Source of the DNA: Hormiphora californensis
Taxonomy: Eukaryota; Ctenophora; Tentaculata; Cydippida; Pleurobrachiidae
Direction: 5' to 3'
Assembly (NCBI GenBank): GCA_020137815.1
Contig: CM035353.1
Span: 4,650,404-4,714,403, forward strand
DNA: 64,000 nt
Part shown: one piece after another, positions 20,307-32,813 of the stretch
How the letters are laid out: each line of letters opens with the position of its first letter
Numbering within the stretch: the stretch's first letter is position 1
The notes under the pieces: generated by a model
Seen by the model: only the letters and a program-made list of their open reading frames with translations
What the model was told of the DNA's origin: nothing
Databases searched by the model: none
Translations under genes and position numbers: made by a program

Positions 20307-21276
20307 TCCATGCACTAGCTGTAAGGCTTACAGGATTTGCCAGGGGTGCAGCACAATTGTTCTGGAAAGCCGCTCCCAAAGACGAGATAGTTCAGCTATC
20401 TTCCAGCTCCCGGCACAACACCTCCGGCTCCCGGCACAACACCTCCGGCTCCCGGCACAACACCTCCGGCTCCCGGCACAACACCTCCGGCTCCCGGCAC
20501 AACACCTCCGGCTCCCGGCACAACACCTCCGGCTCCCGGCACAACCCCTCCGGCTCCCGGCACAACACCTCCGGCTCCCGGCACAACACCTCCGGCTCCC
20601 GGCACAACACCTCCGGCTCCCGGCACAACACCTCCGGCTCCCGGCACAACCCCTCCGGCTCCCGGCACAACACCTCCGGCTCCCGGCACAACACCTCCGG
20701 CTCCCGGCACAACCCCCCTCCCTGTGCTCCTCCAAGGAAGGCTAAGGAGTATGGATATTGATCCATGCACTAGCTGTAAGGCTTACAGGATTTGCCAGGG
20801 GTGCAGCACAATTGTTCTGGAAAGCCGCTCCCAAAGACGAGATAGTTCAGCTATCTTCCAGCTCCCGGCACAACACCTCCGGCTCCCGGCACAACACCTC
20901 CGGCTCCCGGCACAACACCTCCGGCTCCCGGCACAACACCTCCGGCTCCCGGCACAACACCTCCGGCTCCCGGCACAACACCTCCGGCTCCCGGCACAAC
21001 ACCTCCGGCTCCCGGCACAACCCCTCCGGCTCCCGGCACAACACCTCCGGCTCCCGGCACAACACCTCCGGCTCCCGGCACAACACCTCCGGCTCCCGGC
21101 ACAACACCTCCGGCTCCCGGCACAACCCCTCCGGCTCCCGGCACAACACCTCCGGCTCCCGGCACAACACCTCCGGCTCCCGGCACAACCCCCCTCCCTG
21201 TGCTCCTCCAAGGAAGGCTAAGGAGTATGGAGAGTTTTTAGAAGAGGTCCTGAGGAAATGGGACAAGAATAGGTGA
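20303..21276 (+). CDS. FARG-module gene with Ser-Arg-His-Asn-Thr-Ser-Gly repeats, duplicated in tandem
   Basis: Two units, 20303-20757 and 20758-21276, each read LTGFARGAAQLFWKAAPKDE, then SRHNTSG repeated about 15-16 times, then PPPCAPPRKAKEY. The second unit continues EFLEEVLRKWDKNR to a stop. The frame is chosen because the flanking text matches paralogues downstream (LYGFARGAAKVMREAVPTED at 23255; KAEEYDDFLEEVLTKWDKNK at 21277). The alternative frames encode LPAQHLR and APGTTPP repeats. Function unknown. The repeat is low-complexity and polar. Confidence 0.45.
20398..20714 (+). repeat. 21-base minisatellite, array 1
   Basis: About 15 copies of CTCCGGCTCCCGGCACAACAC with rare A-to-C variants (ACAACCCCT). 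The period is a multiple of three, so frames are kept. Array 2 is at 20854-21190 with the same order of variant units, showing the whole 455-475 base block was duplicated after the array had formed. Confidence 0.95.
20854..21190 (+). repeat. 21-base minisatellite, array 2
   Basis: Same unit as array 1 with about one extra unit. Variant units fall in nearly the same positions counted from the right end. Confidence 0.95.
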
Positions 21277-21426
21277 GGAAAGCAGAGGAGTATGATGATT
21301 TCCTTGAGGAAGTCCTCACGAAGTGGGATAAGAACAAGATTTTCCCCTGGAAGGTATCCAAAAGGACGGACCATTACCAGGAAATACAGGGAACTGTGAG
21401 AGAAGGCTGGCTATTCTCGCATCTCT
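21274..21426 (+). CDS. EEVLTKWDKNK exon copy
   Basis: The frame RKAEEYDDFLEEVLTKWDKN then KIFPWKVSKRTDHYQEIQ ends LFSHL and TGA at 21424-21426. It is a paralogue of the tail of the preceding unit. It is immediately followed by a MITE at 21444. Confidence 0.4.
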
Positions 21427-21443
21427 GATAGAGGAAAGGGGTA

Positions 21444-21663
21444 AAGTCGGATTTTTTGAAACTGTCACCCCCCTGAGTTTTCAAATTTCTTTAAATGACC
21501 ATAAGTCCGGTTCCTGATGAGATAGAGACTTGAAATTTGGAGGTTATAAAGATCTTGCTAAGTTCTTCCGAACCTCCAAATTTCAAGTCTCTATCTTATC
21601 AGGAACCGGAGATATGACAAATTTGTTATTTCAGGGGGGTGACAGTTTCAAAAAATCCGACTT
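21444..21663. mobile_element. TA-flanked MITE, 220 bp, copy 1
   Basis: The terminal inverted repeat begins AAGTCGGATTTTTTGAAAC with TA at 21442-21443 and 21664-21665. The inner part is a second inverted pair (GATGAGATAGAGACTTGAAA / inverse). A 221 bp copy in the opposite orientation lies at 28037-28257. Tc1/mariner-type by flanks and size. Confidence 0.85.
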
Positions 21664-21865
21664 TACGTGAAATTTAAGGTTATAAAATAGATTATATTAA
21701 AAAGTGTCCAATTTTTCCTCACCATTACTAATCTGAATCAGGCCTGGCTGCAGGCATCTTCAGTCTGGACACGGGACAGTAATCAGTATTTTCTCTTTAC
21801 CTTGAAGCTTGACTCACTAGTCAGTTTCCGGCAATCACCTGACACTTTTTTATCACAGCAGCTGG

Positions 21866-22129
21866 ATGCCGACCGCGTTACGGTATATCAACTTGGCAGC
21901 AGGGCAGCCGCTAATAAAATGCACCTATGCCTGCCACCCCCATTACACCGACCACACGGGGATAAGAATGGCGAAGCCGGTTGAGGATGGGCTGGTAGAG
22001 TTACTGGGGGAGGACATCGTTAAAGAAGGGTTTATAGGAGGAACACAAAGTGTCCAATTTTTCCTCAAGGACAGTATTTTTCCGTGGGTCTGGACAGGAA
22101 GGTTACAAAAAATAGAAATATGTCAGTAA
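21866..22129 (+). CDS. ACHPHYTDHTG module, hypothetical
   Basis: The frame reads GQPLIKCTYACHPHYTDHTG, then IRMAKPVEDGLVELLGEDIV and KEGFIGGTQ. A paralogous copy at about 22683-22800 reads RYVNQAPGQPLIKCTYACHP and breaks after GMAKK. Conserved Cys/His residues hint at metal binding. Unknown family. Confidence 0.4.
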   Translation: MPTALRYINLAAGQPLIKCTYACHPHYTDHTGIRMAKPVEDGLVELLGEDIVKEGFIGGTQSVQFFLKDSIFPWVWTGRLQKIEICQ

Positions 22130-22515
22130 ATATTGCTGCTATCAATTTCATTCTGTATAGGACAGTGGATAAAGAAGGCGACACGCAAGTTCGTGGTCGA
22201 CTACTACAACGAAATAAGGGAAAAGAGTTTGTGTTTGTGCGACCAATACCAACACCAACACCGATCCTTTCTGAGCCAGGTCAATTGCCTAGCCTCACAG
22301 CTGTGTGGCTTTGCCAGGGGGCATCAAAGGTAAAGAGGGAAGCTGTGCCAACAGAAGAGACAGTTCGGGCAGCCGAAAGGGTGCTGTATCTGTTGTACCA
22401 CCTGCCACAGGGAGGAAAAAGCATGAGGGATTATTTTGTGCAGTGCAAGTCAGATTTAGGAATACCCCTTCCTCTATCCATCACGTGCGATGGAAACACG
22501 TACAAGACAAAGTAA
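22084..22515 (+). CDS. REAVPTEETVRAAERVLYLL module, copy a
   Basis: The latter part reads KREAVPTEETVRAAERVLYL, LYHLPQGGKSMRDYFVQCKS and DGNTYKTK before TAA. Upstream in another frame is GQWIKKATRKFVVDYYNEI, so the true exon shifts frame around a run of G at 22316-22320. Copies b-d follow. The sequence is protein-like and repetitive but of unknown function. Confidence 0.4.
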   Translation: MGLDRKVTKNRNMSVNIAAINFILYRTVDKEGDTQVRGRLLQRNKGKEFVFVRPIPTPTPILSEPGQLPSLTAVWLCQGASKVKREAVPTEETVRAAERVLYLLYHLPQGGKSMRDYFVQCKSDLGIPLPLSITCDGNTYKTK

Positions 22516-22800
22516 GAATCTTCAATCACCATTACTAATCTGAATCAGGCCCGGCTGCAGGCATCTTGAGTCTGGAAACGGGACAGTAATTAGTATTTTC
22601 TCTTTACCTTGAAGCTTGACTCACTAGTCAGTTTCCGGCAATCACCTAACACTTTTTTATCACAGCAGCCGATTGCCGACCGCGTTACGGTATGTGAACC
22701 AGGCACCGGGGCAGCCACTCATCAAGTGCACATACGCCTGCCACCCCCATTATACTGACCACACGGGGATAGGCATGGCTAAGAAATATGTCAGTAAATA

Positions 22801-23073
22801 TTGATGTTATCAATTTCATTCTGCAATATAGGACAGTGGATAAAGAAGGCTACACGCAAGTTCGTGGTCGACTACTACAACGAAATAAGGGTGGGAAAAG
22901 AGTTTGTGTTTGTGCGACCAATACCAACACCAACACCAAACCTTTCTGAGCCAGGTCAATTGCCTAGCCTCACAGCTGTGTGGCTTTGCCAGGGGGGGCA
23001 TCAAAGGTCAATGGCCTCACAGCTGTGTGGCTTTGCCAGGGGGGCAGCAAAGGTAATGAGGGAAGCTGAGTAA
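22801..23073 (+). pseudogene. Module copy b, shortened
   Basis: It retains GQWIKKATRKFVVDYYNEI and VGKEFVFVRPIPTPTPNL. It then has two consecutive versions of the ASQLCGFARG joint separated by 46 bases and stops at 23071. Recombination between repeats is likely. Confidence 0.4.
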
Positions 23074-23076
23074 ATA

Positions 23077-23442
23077 TTGCTGCTATCAATTTCATACTGT
23101 CATGTGTCCCCAGGAGAGTGGATAAAAACGAGAACTCACAGGTATGTGGTTCGCCATTATTCCCGAATCCATGCGGGGAAGGAATATGTTTTAGGATGGG
23201 AAAAAATCTACTGTGGCCGGTCTTTCCCGTCACAAATTAGGTCAATGGCCTCAAGGCTTTATGGATTTGCTAGGGGGGCAGCAAAGGTAATGAGGGAAGC
23301 TGTGCCAACAGAAGATACAGTTCGGGCAGCCGAAAGGGTGCTGTATCTGTTGTACCACCTGTCACAGGGTGGAAGAAGCATGAGAGAATGTGACTGTTTG
23401 AGTCAATTTCATACTGTCATGTGTCCCCAGGAGAGTGGATAA
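23077..23442 (+). CDS. Module copy c, longest intact frame of the family
   Basis: 121 codons reading GEWIKTRTHRYVVRHYSRIH, AGKEYVLGWEKIYCGRSFPS, SRLYGFARGAAKVMREAVPT and RAAERVLYLLYHLSQGGRSM. This fuses the WIK module, the FARG joint and the AAERVLYLLYHL helix in one frame, which shows what the other copies looked like before damage. Tail after RSMREC is probably read-through. Confidence 0.45.
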   Translation: MLLSISYCHVSPGEWIKTRTHRYVVRHYSRIHAGKEYVLGWEKIYCGRSFPSQIRSMASRLYGFARGAAKVMREAVPTEDTVRAAERVLYLLYHLSQGGRSMRECDCLSQFHTVMCPQESG

Positions 23443-23745
23443 AAACGAGAACTCACAGGTATGTGGTTCGCCATTATTCCCGAATCCATGCGGGGAAGGA
23501 ATATGTTTTAGGACGGAAAAAAATCTACTGTGGCCGGTCTTTCCCGTCACAAATTAGGTCAATGGCCTCAAGGCTTTATGGATTTGCTAGGGGGCATCAA
23601 AGGTAATGAGGGAAGCTGTGCCAACAGAAGAGACAGTTCGGGCAGCCGAAAGGGTGCTGTATCTGTTGTACCATCTGCTACAGGGAGGAAGATCCACGAG
23701 AGAATGAGACTGTTTGTAGTGAGGTTATTTGAGCCATGTTTGTAG
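23421..23745 (+). pseudogene. Module copy d, frameshifted at a G run
   Basis: It is nearly identical to copy c but GCTAGGGGGGCAGC (c) reads GCTAGGGGGCATC here, shifting the frame after GFARG. The remaining helix is in the +1 frame (23530-23745). Confidence 0.45.
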
Positions 23746-23782
23746 TTCAGGCAGTCAAAAAGGCGCCTGACTGCATTATTAT

Positions 23783-26944
<3,162 letters not shown>

Positions 26945-27237
26945 ATTATAGTGATATTTAGTACAATAAGTCTACCCTATATCATAAATTCTCCATCATT
27001 AATTTAACAGTGGTTTTCTACGTATCTGTTGTGTAGTGAGACTGTTTAAGTCAAACTGTACACATTGCATTAAAGATAAGGCTAGCCATGGTCTTCGGCA
27101 GGCGCTAGATTTTGTATTTTATTTATATAAATGAGAGCTTCGTAAACAGCCTCTAGCCGAAAATAGGATGGGCAATTATCGTAACTTGGAACTTGTTGCC
27201 CGATATATTTAGGAACCTGACCTTTACTTCATCACCC

Positions 27238-27340
27238 CTACCCCCCCCCCCCCCCCCCATTGTGAAGTCCAGGGGAATGACTACATTACCCTGGCAGAAC
27301 TTGTTCAGAAACTGAAGGAAAAGCTGGAGATGATATAATA
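27238..27340 (+). other. Poly-C tract and a possible terminal exon
   Basis: A run of about 19 C (27241-27259) is followed by an open frame reading GNDYITLAELVQKLKEKLEM to TAA. The C run may be part of an intron's pyrimidine tract, but no clear acceptor is visible. Low certainty. Confidence 0.3.
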
Positions 27341-27580
27341 TTATGATTTATGCAGGTTATCTGACACAGAATAACAAAACAACAACTGTTTATTTTCAGG
27401 AGATACAAGCTGATATATAAATATATCTCATCGGGGATGGGGACATGAAGAATTTATGGGACCATTATGTTGTGTGAGCTATTATATTATATACATGACA
27501 ACTAACATGATGGAACCGAAAACAAATTTAACATTGTATTGGTGCTAGTTTAGAGTTTAGACTAGTCTGCTGACACCAAA

Positions 27581-27835
27581 ATGTTGAGGGGGAGTATAAT
27601 ATATGATGAATATTAATGAATATTAATATATTAATAGCTTTGAGAGCTGCTGTCTTTGAGTAGCATGAGAGCTGCTGACTTTGTAATTTAGCTTATTCAG
27701 TGTGAGAGCATTTTTATGCCTATCTAAGTCGGTTCGTATTTTATGAGGCCCGTATTTTCATCAATAAAAGTCTATCTATGGTGTGTTTAAATCCAGATTT
27801 TAATAGTGTGTGTCATAAGTAAGGAAGGTGTTATA
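27581..27835 (+). mobile_element. Possible LTR retrotransposon 3' end
   Basis: GTTGAGGGGGAGT (27583-27595) resembles a copia-type polypurine tract. The following about 240 bases start TATAATATATGATG, contain a duplicated GAGAGCTGCTG motif and a CAATAAAAG polyadenylation-like signal (27762), and end near GTGTTATAA. A matching second LTR is absent in the window, so this is a guess based on layout. Confidence 0.3.
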
Positions 27836-27841
27836 ATTTAG

Positions 27842-27913
27842 GTATACCGCTCTGACGCTGAGCAGTGTCAGTCAAAATTCAGTTTGCTGGCCCTGTTTTG
27901 CCTGGGCGGTATA
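27842..27913. repeat. 72 bp GTATACCGC inverted-repeat mini-element
   Basis: GTATACCGC (27842-27850) is inverted at 27905-27913. A similar 74 bp unit is at 59777-59850, sharing AGTATACCGC and AGCGGTATA ends. Tiny MITE-like family. Confidence 0.4.
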
Positions 27914-28036
27914 CAAAAACTTATATTATTATTATTATTATTAATATTCATCATTGTATATATACAATTAAACAGCCTGTAGCACAATAAATAGTGGAAA
28001 ATATTCTGGACCTTATCATTGATACCCTTCCAAGTA

Positions 28037-28257
28037 AAGTCGGATTTTTTGAAACTGTCACCCCCCTGAAATAACAAAATTTACCATATCTCCGGTTCCT
28101 GATGAGATAGAGACTTGAAATTTGGAGGTTCGGAAGAACTTAGCAAGATCTTCGTAACCTCCAAATTTCAAGTCTCTATCTCGTCAGGAACCGGATTTAT
28201 GGTCATTTACGAAATTTGAAAATACCCAGGGGGTGACAGTTTCAAAAAATCCGACTT
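28037..28257. mobile_element. TA-flanked MITE, 221 bp, copy 2
   Basis: Same ends as the element at 21444 (AAGTCGGATTTTTTGAAAC) and same inner inverted pair, in opposite orientation. TA at 28035-28036 and 28258-28259. Confidence 0.85.
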
Positions 28258-28333
28258 TATCAATGACTACCTCTTGAACACATTTTACTTTGGTTTTTCT
28301 GGCATAAAACTTAAAAGAGGAATAGCTAATTAA

Positions 28334-28571
28334 ATGTCGATTCTGCAAGCTGGAGGTGGAAGACAACGTTCACATGGTAAAGATAAGAGCACTCTACCAG
28401 GATACAAACTTTTAATTCTAACTAGTAAAGATAAGAGCAAAACACATCCAAGCTACACCCGGGTTACTTATAAAAAGATATATTCTGGAAAATTATCATT
28501 GCTACCTCTCGCTAGTGTTATCCTAGGAGCCATTCCCAAGAGCTGCAGTGCACGAGGAAGGGGGTGTTGGT
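28334..28571 (+). CDS. Hypothetical basic protein, interrupted by an element
   Basis: ATG at 28334 opens MSILQAGGGRQRSHGKDKST, continuing KLLILTSKDKSKTHPSYTRV and LSLLPLASVILGAIPKSC. The frame runs into the pogo-like element at 28573. Two KDKS-containing segments look internally duplicated. Unknown family. Confidence 0.3.
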
Positions 28572-28786
28572 ACAGTCGGACCCCGATTTAACGGCACCCT
28601 CGGGGGAAAGGGTTTTGTCCGTAAAATCGGGGTGTCCGCTAAATCGGGGTAGAGCATATTTGGCCCAAAAAACCCTATTTTTGTCCAAAAATCATATACT
28701 AAAACACCTCTAAGTGTTAAATTCAATGCCCATGTATTGATTACATGATCATTTCTGATTAGAAAAAGAAAGTAATTTCAAAATAA

Positions 28787-30896
28787 TCACTGCGCTGGCA
28801 AGCGCAAAGGTGACCCCATCCATCCCCCGAAAAAAATTTCCCCCAAAAACGGCCCGCTTGCTCACAGCGTATATATAGTTATTTCATACTTTTAGCCCAT
28901 TTTGGCACTTTTTGACATGCCATAACTCCCGAACCGGAAGAGCTAGGAAGCTGAAATTTTGTACTTAGAAGCTTCTTGTAGACCTCTATCGATGGTAAAA
29001 ATTTCAAGTGGCTAGCTCTTTTTGTTCAAAAGTTATAACACCACCCCCAAAACAGAAAATTCAGTGTGGGGATAACTAGGTTGATCACTGCGCTGGCAAG
29101 CGCAAAGGTTGCCATTCCCCCCCCCCCAAAAAGCGCTGCCAGAAACGCAGTTATACGTTTTATGGTTGTTTGGCTGAAAAAGCCGGATTTCAAAAGGCTA
29201 TAGCGTGGCTCTCTTTCATCGGTTTGACTTGAAATTCGGAATGAATACCCGGCTTGGGGTCTTTGACTCATGTTAAAAATTTGAAGTCTCTATCTCATCT
29301 GGGTCCGAAGTTACAGACAGCGTAGGAGAGACGCTTTTTTTGAACACGGTTCTGAACGAACGGAAAGAGATAGAGACTTCTCGTTTTCACTAGCTAGTAG
29401 ATCTACTCAATTATTGTGTTATTAGCGGGGTGAGGTTTTCCATCATCCCCAGGAACGTCCTACAGAACGTCTTAAAGTCGTAATTTTTCAGACTCTGACC
29501 AAAATTCTTTGAGCTCAATTTACACCCTGAAGACGGATTCTAATCCAAAAACGAAGACTATATCATGGAAAGAGAATTGTCTAAACTTTCAGAAACTATA
29601 TCGCGAATTTTCAAAACTAGGGTCTTAAAACGCGTCTAAAGTGTTATGACTGTTTAAAAATAGATATGACGATATGGGTTTTTTCGCCATAGCGGACTCA
29701 AATCTCATCCAATTGAATCTCAAACTTAGTCAGTATCTTCATCTAGGTAATCCCGATGATATGACGTCATCATTATGACGTCATAACGACGTGACGTCAT
29801 TTTATGACGTCAAAATGACGTCAAAAATGAAATTTTGCAAATTCGCGATTCCATCATCTCCTTACTTGTTCTACTACATCTAAATGGATAAAAATCCCAA
29901 AAATGATGCAAATTATACCAAAACTAATTGAAATTAGTAGGCCGGAAAGGTTGCCCTATGATTTGAGCTACCTTTGGCACCAGTACATTCCCTTTTGAAG
30001 ACAGAAGAAGCATCGGTTATACCCTGTCTGTACCCCGTGAATGTTACGGTGGCAGAGGTAGCTCAAATCATAGGGCAACCTTTCCGGCCTACTAATTTCA
30101 ATTAGTTTTGGTATAATATATACATACATATATACATAGATGTATAGACGCTTTGTTACCTTCCGTTTGGTCCCAGTTTGAGACGAACCAGACATCGTAC
30201 GACCTTAAACCAAGCGGCATTCGACAGACAATTGTCTCGTGCATGTACCCATCTGGGTGGCGACTCTCCATCTTACCTATGACGCGCGCAATGACGTCAC
30301 GAGTGACGTCATTGCGCGAGACCGACTAACTTTTTTCAAACGCCTCTAGCACCCTGAAGACGTGTTCCGATTTCTGATTTGACGAAAAATCGTTACCGGC
30401 AAATCGTCTGAACTTTCAGATACATTATAGCGAATTTTCGTAGCTTATCATTTTGAGCCCTTAAATTGCGTCGGAAGTCAAAAATTTGACGAAAAATTTA
30501 GTAAATTGAATGTTTTTCGAGCAAAAACTCCTTTTCCTGACCACTGTGGCCAATGAAACTTTACAAGCTCCTTTGGGGTATTGATTAAAAATATATCGTG
30601 ATGCAATTACGTCGTTACGACGTCACTAATTACGTCAAATGACGTCATTATGACGTATAAAATACGATTTTCACAGAAATTCGTCTCGTTTCTCATATAA
30701 CGCATCATTTCGACAATATTACATCATGAAATAATGTCATGCTGCGATTAGAAACCAAAAAGGGACCTAAATTAAGCCAAAAACTAATTGAAATTAGTTG
30801 GCGGGAAAGGTGACCCACTTACACCTTTGCCTGCTGCCGGGATCAGGGATATAAATGGTGAATATAATGGAATAAGACAGTGAAAGAGAGTGTGAT

Positions 30897-30960
<64 letters not shown>

Positions 30961-31165
30961 CGAGAGAGAGAGAGACAGGGAGAGACAGGGACAGGGAGAG
31001 AGAGAGAGGGATAGAACGAACAGGAATTTAAGTTACCCTCGAAAAATGAGAGATTGAGAATGAGATACCGAGGCATAGAATGAGAGTTCGTGGTGATACC
31101 CGGCAGTAGCAAAAGGTGTAAGTGGGTCACCTTTCCCGCCAACTAATTTCAATTAGTTTTTGGCT
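28787..31165. mobile_element. 'TCACTGCGCTGG' family, long subtype, itself interrupted
   Basis: It begins TCACTGCGCTGGCAAGCGC then AAAGGTGACCC. The right end is a hairpin whose outer strand has GGGTCACCTTT and AACTAATTTCAATTAG. A 14-base direct repeat, TAATTTCAAAATAA, flanks it (28773-28786 and 31166-31179). It is interrupted at 29085 by a short-subtype copy. Its terminal hairpin contains a GA microsatellite (30902-30955). No coding sequence. Confidence 0.75.
29085..30115. mobile_element. 'TCACTGCGCTGG' family, short subtype, copy 2
   Basis: Co-linear with 6744-7791: TCACTGCGCTGG start, AAAGGTTGCC, TGACGTCA cluster (29760-29825), terminal hairpin with GGCAACCTTTCCGGCCTAC. It is nested inside the long subtype, making three levels of insertion. 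Confidence 0.75.
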
Positions 31166-31921
31166 TAATTTCAAAATAAGTTATAAAAATTTTCTAAGGT
31201 ACTACATCAACCACGTCCGAATCGTTTATCGAATCAGTGCATCTTATCGCATGTCTTGCTGCTAATTAGACGAACCGATACGTGATACCATGTCGAATCG
31301 GGGCACTTTAAGTGGGGTGAGGAAGAATTTGAATTTCAAAATATATTTTTCTCTGAAAATTCATGGGGAGCACCGATCAAAGCATTGACAATCATTCTGT
31401 AAAATTTTGCAATAAAAGTTATGAAAATTTTTCAAAGGTATATCAACCACGTCCGAATCGTGTTTCGAATCAGTGCATCTTATCGCACTTCCTGTCGCTA
31501 ATTAGACGGTTCGAAACGAACCGATACGTGATCCCCAGAGGCCAGTTTAACAAGCGTCAAAATTGCTATTCGATGAGCCTCATGGGGATCAGATATCTGT
31601 TCGTTTCGAACCGTCTAATTACCGGCAAGACATGCAATAAGATGCACCGATTCGAAACACGATTCGGACGTGGTTTTTCAAAAAAAATTTCAAAAAAAAA
31701 TTTCAAAAAAAAAATTTCAACAAATTTTGGGGGACATTTATCCTGCCGTTAAATCGGGGTGCCGCTAAATCGGGGGCCGTTAAATCGGGGTCCGACTGTA
31801 CCGAAAAATGGGAAAGACTCCACATCACTCTCAGTATACAGAGAAGTGTTTTCTCTGACGATCTACATATATATTTTGATATAGTCAAACAATTATTGTT
31901 AATATGGGGACCATATTTCAG

Positions 31922-32398
31922 CCGGTAACCGATGGAGACAACTGGAGAGCTGAGGACAATGAGGATTTCAGAGATAAGGAAAGGACTCTCTGACGGAGCT
32001 ACTCACAACGAATTTTTGAGGTAAATCATCACTAACTGATCCCCTTAAACCACCCCACCCGAAAATAAACTTAATTCCCTCCCCATATTTCAGGGAGGTT
32101 CTTCGACAACACTAGCTTACCAAAAAAGAATTAGGACAATAAAAATTAAAAAGAAAAAGGTTTCGAAGATTGAGGCGACCAGTGAGATTAGGGACGGCCC
32201 AAAACGGTAAGTAATACCAGGGGTTACAAAGGGAATATGGGGAGGAGGTAAAAACGAGGAAACTGTACCAAGAGGCGCCATGCATCTCCGCTAGGAGGAA
32301 GAGGGAGCAGAAAGAGGAAGACCTGGCTGCTCCTGGTACCTTCTATGAGAAGTTTTCTCTGTGCTACAGCTCACAATACAATGAGTTTATAAGCGAAG
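31922..32398 (+). CDS. Cluster of three charged exons, unknown gene
   Basis: Exon-like segments: 31922-31993 after CATATTTCAG (PVTDGDNWRAEDNEDFRDKE, then a stop); 32094-32206 between CATATTTCAG and GTAAGT (TTLAYQKRIRTIKIKKKKVS, very basic); 32221-32398 after TACCAG and before GTATGAG (LQREYGEEVKTRKLYQEAPC, TFYEKFSLCYSSQYNEF). The 14 bases between the last two are too short for an intron, so they may be alternative or duplicated exons. No domain recognised. The lysine run could be a nuclear signal. Confidence 0.35.
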
Positions 32399-32575
32399 GT
32401 ATGAGGCAGCAGTTTAGGAAGTTTACATGTAATGATTATTTATATCTATCTGTAACATTTGCAAAACCATCTTTCCTTTACATGTTCTGAATTACATTTC
32501 TATACCATATAATTCATTCTTTTTCTATTCGTTTACGATGAGAGACTGTACGTCTGACCTCCACCAAAATTATAC

Positions 32576-32809
32576 GTGGTTTACCAAGCAACCTGCACCC
32601 ATTGCAACGACAGGTACATTGGAGAGACCACCAGATCAGTCATCTCAAGGATGAGGGAACACGAGAGCAGCACTCGATTGGGAAACAGAAGAACCCCCCT
32701 CGGCGAGCACCTACTTGATGAACACCCTCACCTGGTTTCTGGAGGTTCTGGTACCAGGGAATGGGATACCTTTTTCAGTAATTTCAAGGTTAGTAGGGAC
32801 GAATCTTAA
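32576..32809 (+). pseudogene. Penelope-like GIY-YIG endonuclease fragment, second family
   Basis: GTG-initiated frame VYQATCTHCNDRYIGETTRS, VISRMREHESSTRLGNRRTP, LGEHLLDEHPH. The order Cys-x2-Cys, RYIGET, Arg, REH matches the Penelope endonuclease and differs clearly from the copy at 15171. It breaks off after SNFKVSRDES where a palindromic element starts. Confidence 0.7.
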
Positions 32810-32813
32810 TTTT

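Larger units (their letters stand above)
28573..31798. mobile_element. Pogo/Tigger-like MITE, second copy, with nested insertions
   Basis: The outer ends CAGTCGGACCCCGATTT and inverse match the 183-1042 element and are flanked by TA (28571-28572, 31799-31800). Length is 3226 against 860 because a 2.38 kb element is inserted at 28787. Outer sequence without the insert aligns along its length with copy 1. Confidence 0.85.

Noticed and set aside
20328-21374. Minus-strand and alternate frames of 110-175 codons over the 21-base array
   Set aside because: Shadows of the repeat. Only the SRHNTSG frame joins sequences that have paralogues nearby.
21515-21538. CTGATGAGATAGAGACTTGAAAT as a possible hammerhead core
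   Set aside because: CTGATGA and GAAA are present, but the intervening bases cannot form stem II. The same holds at 28100.
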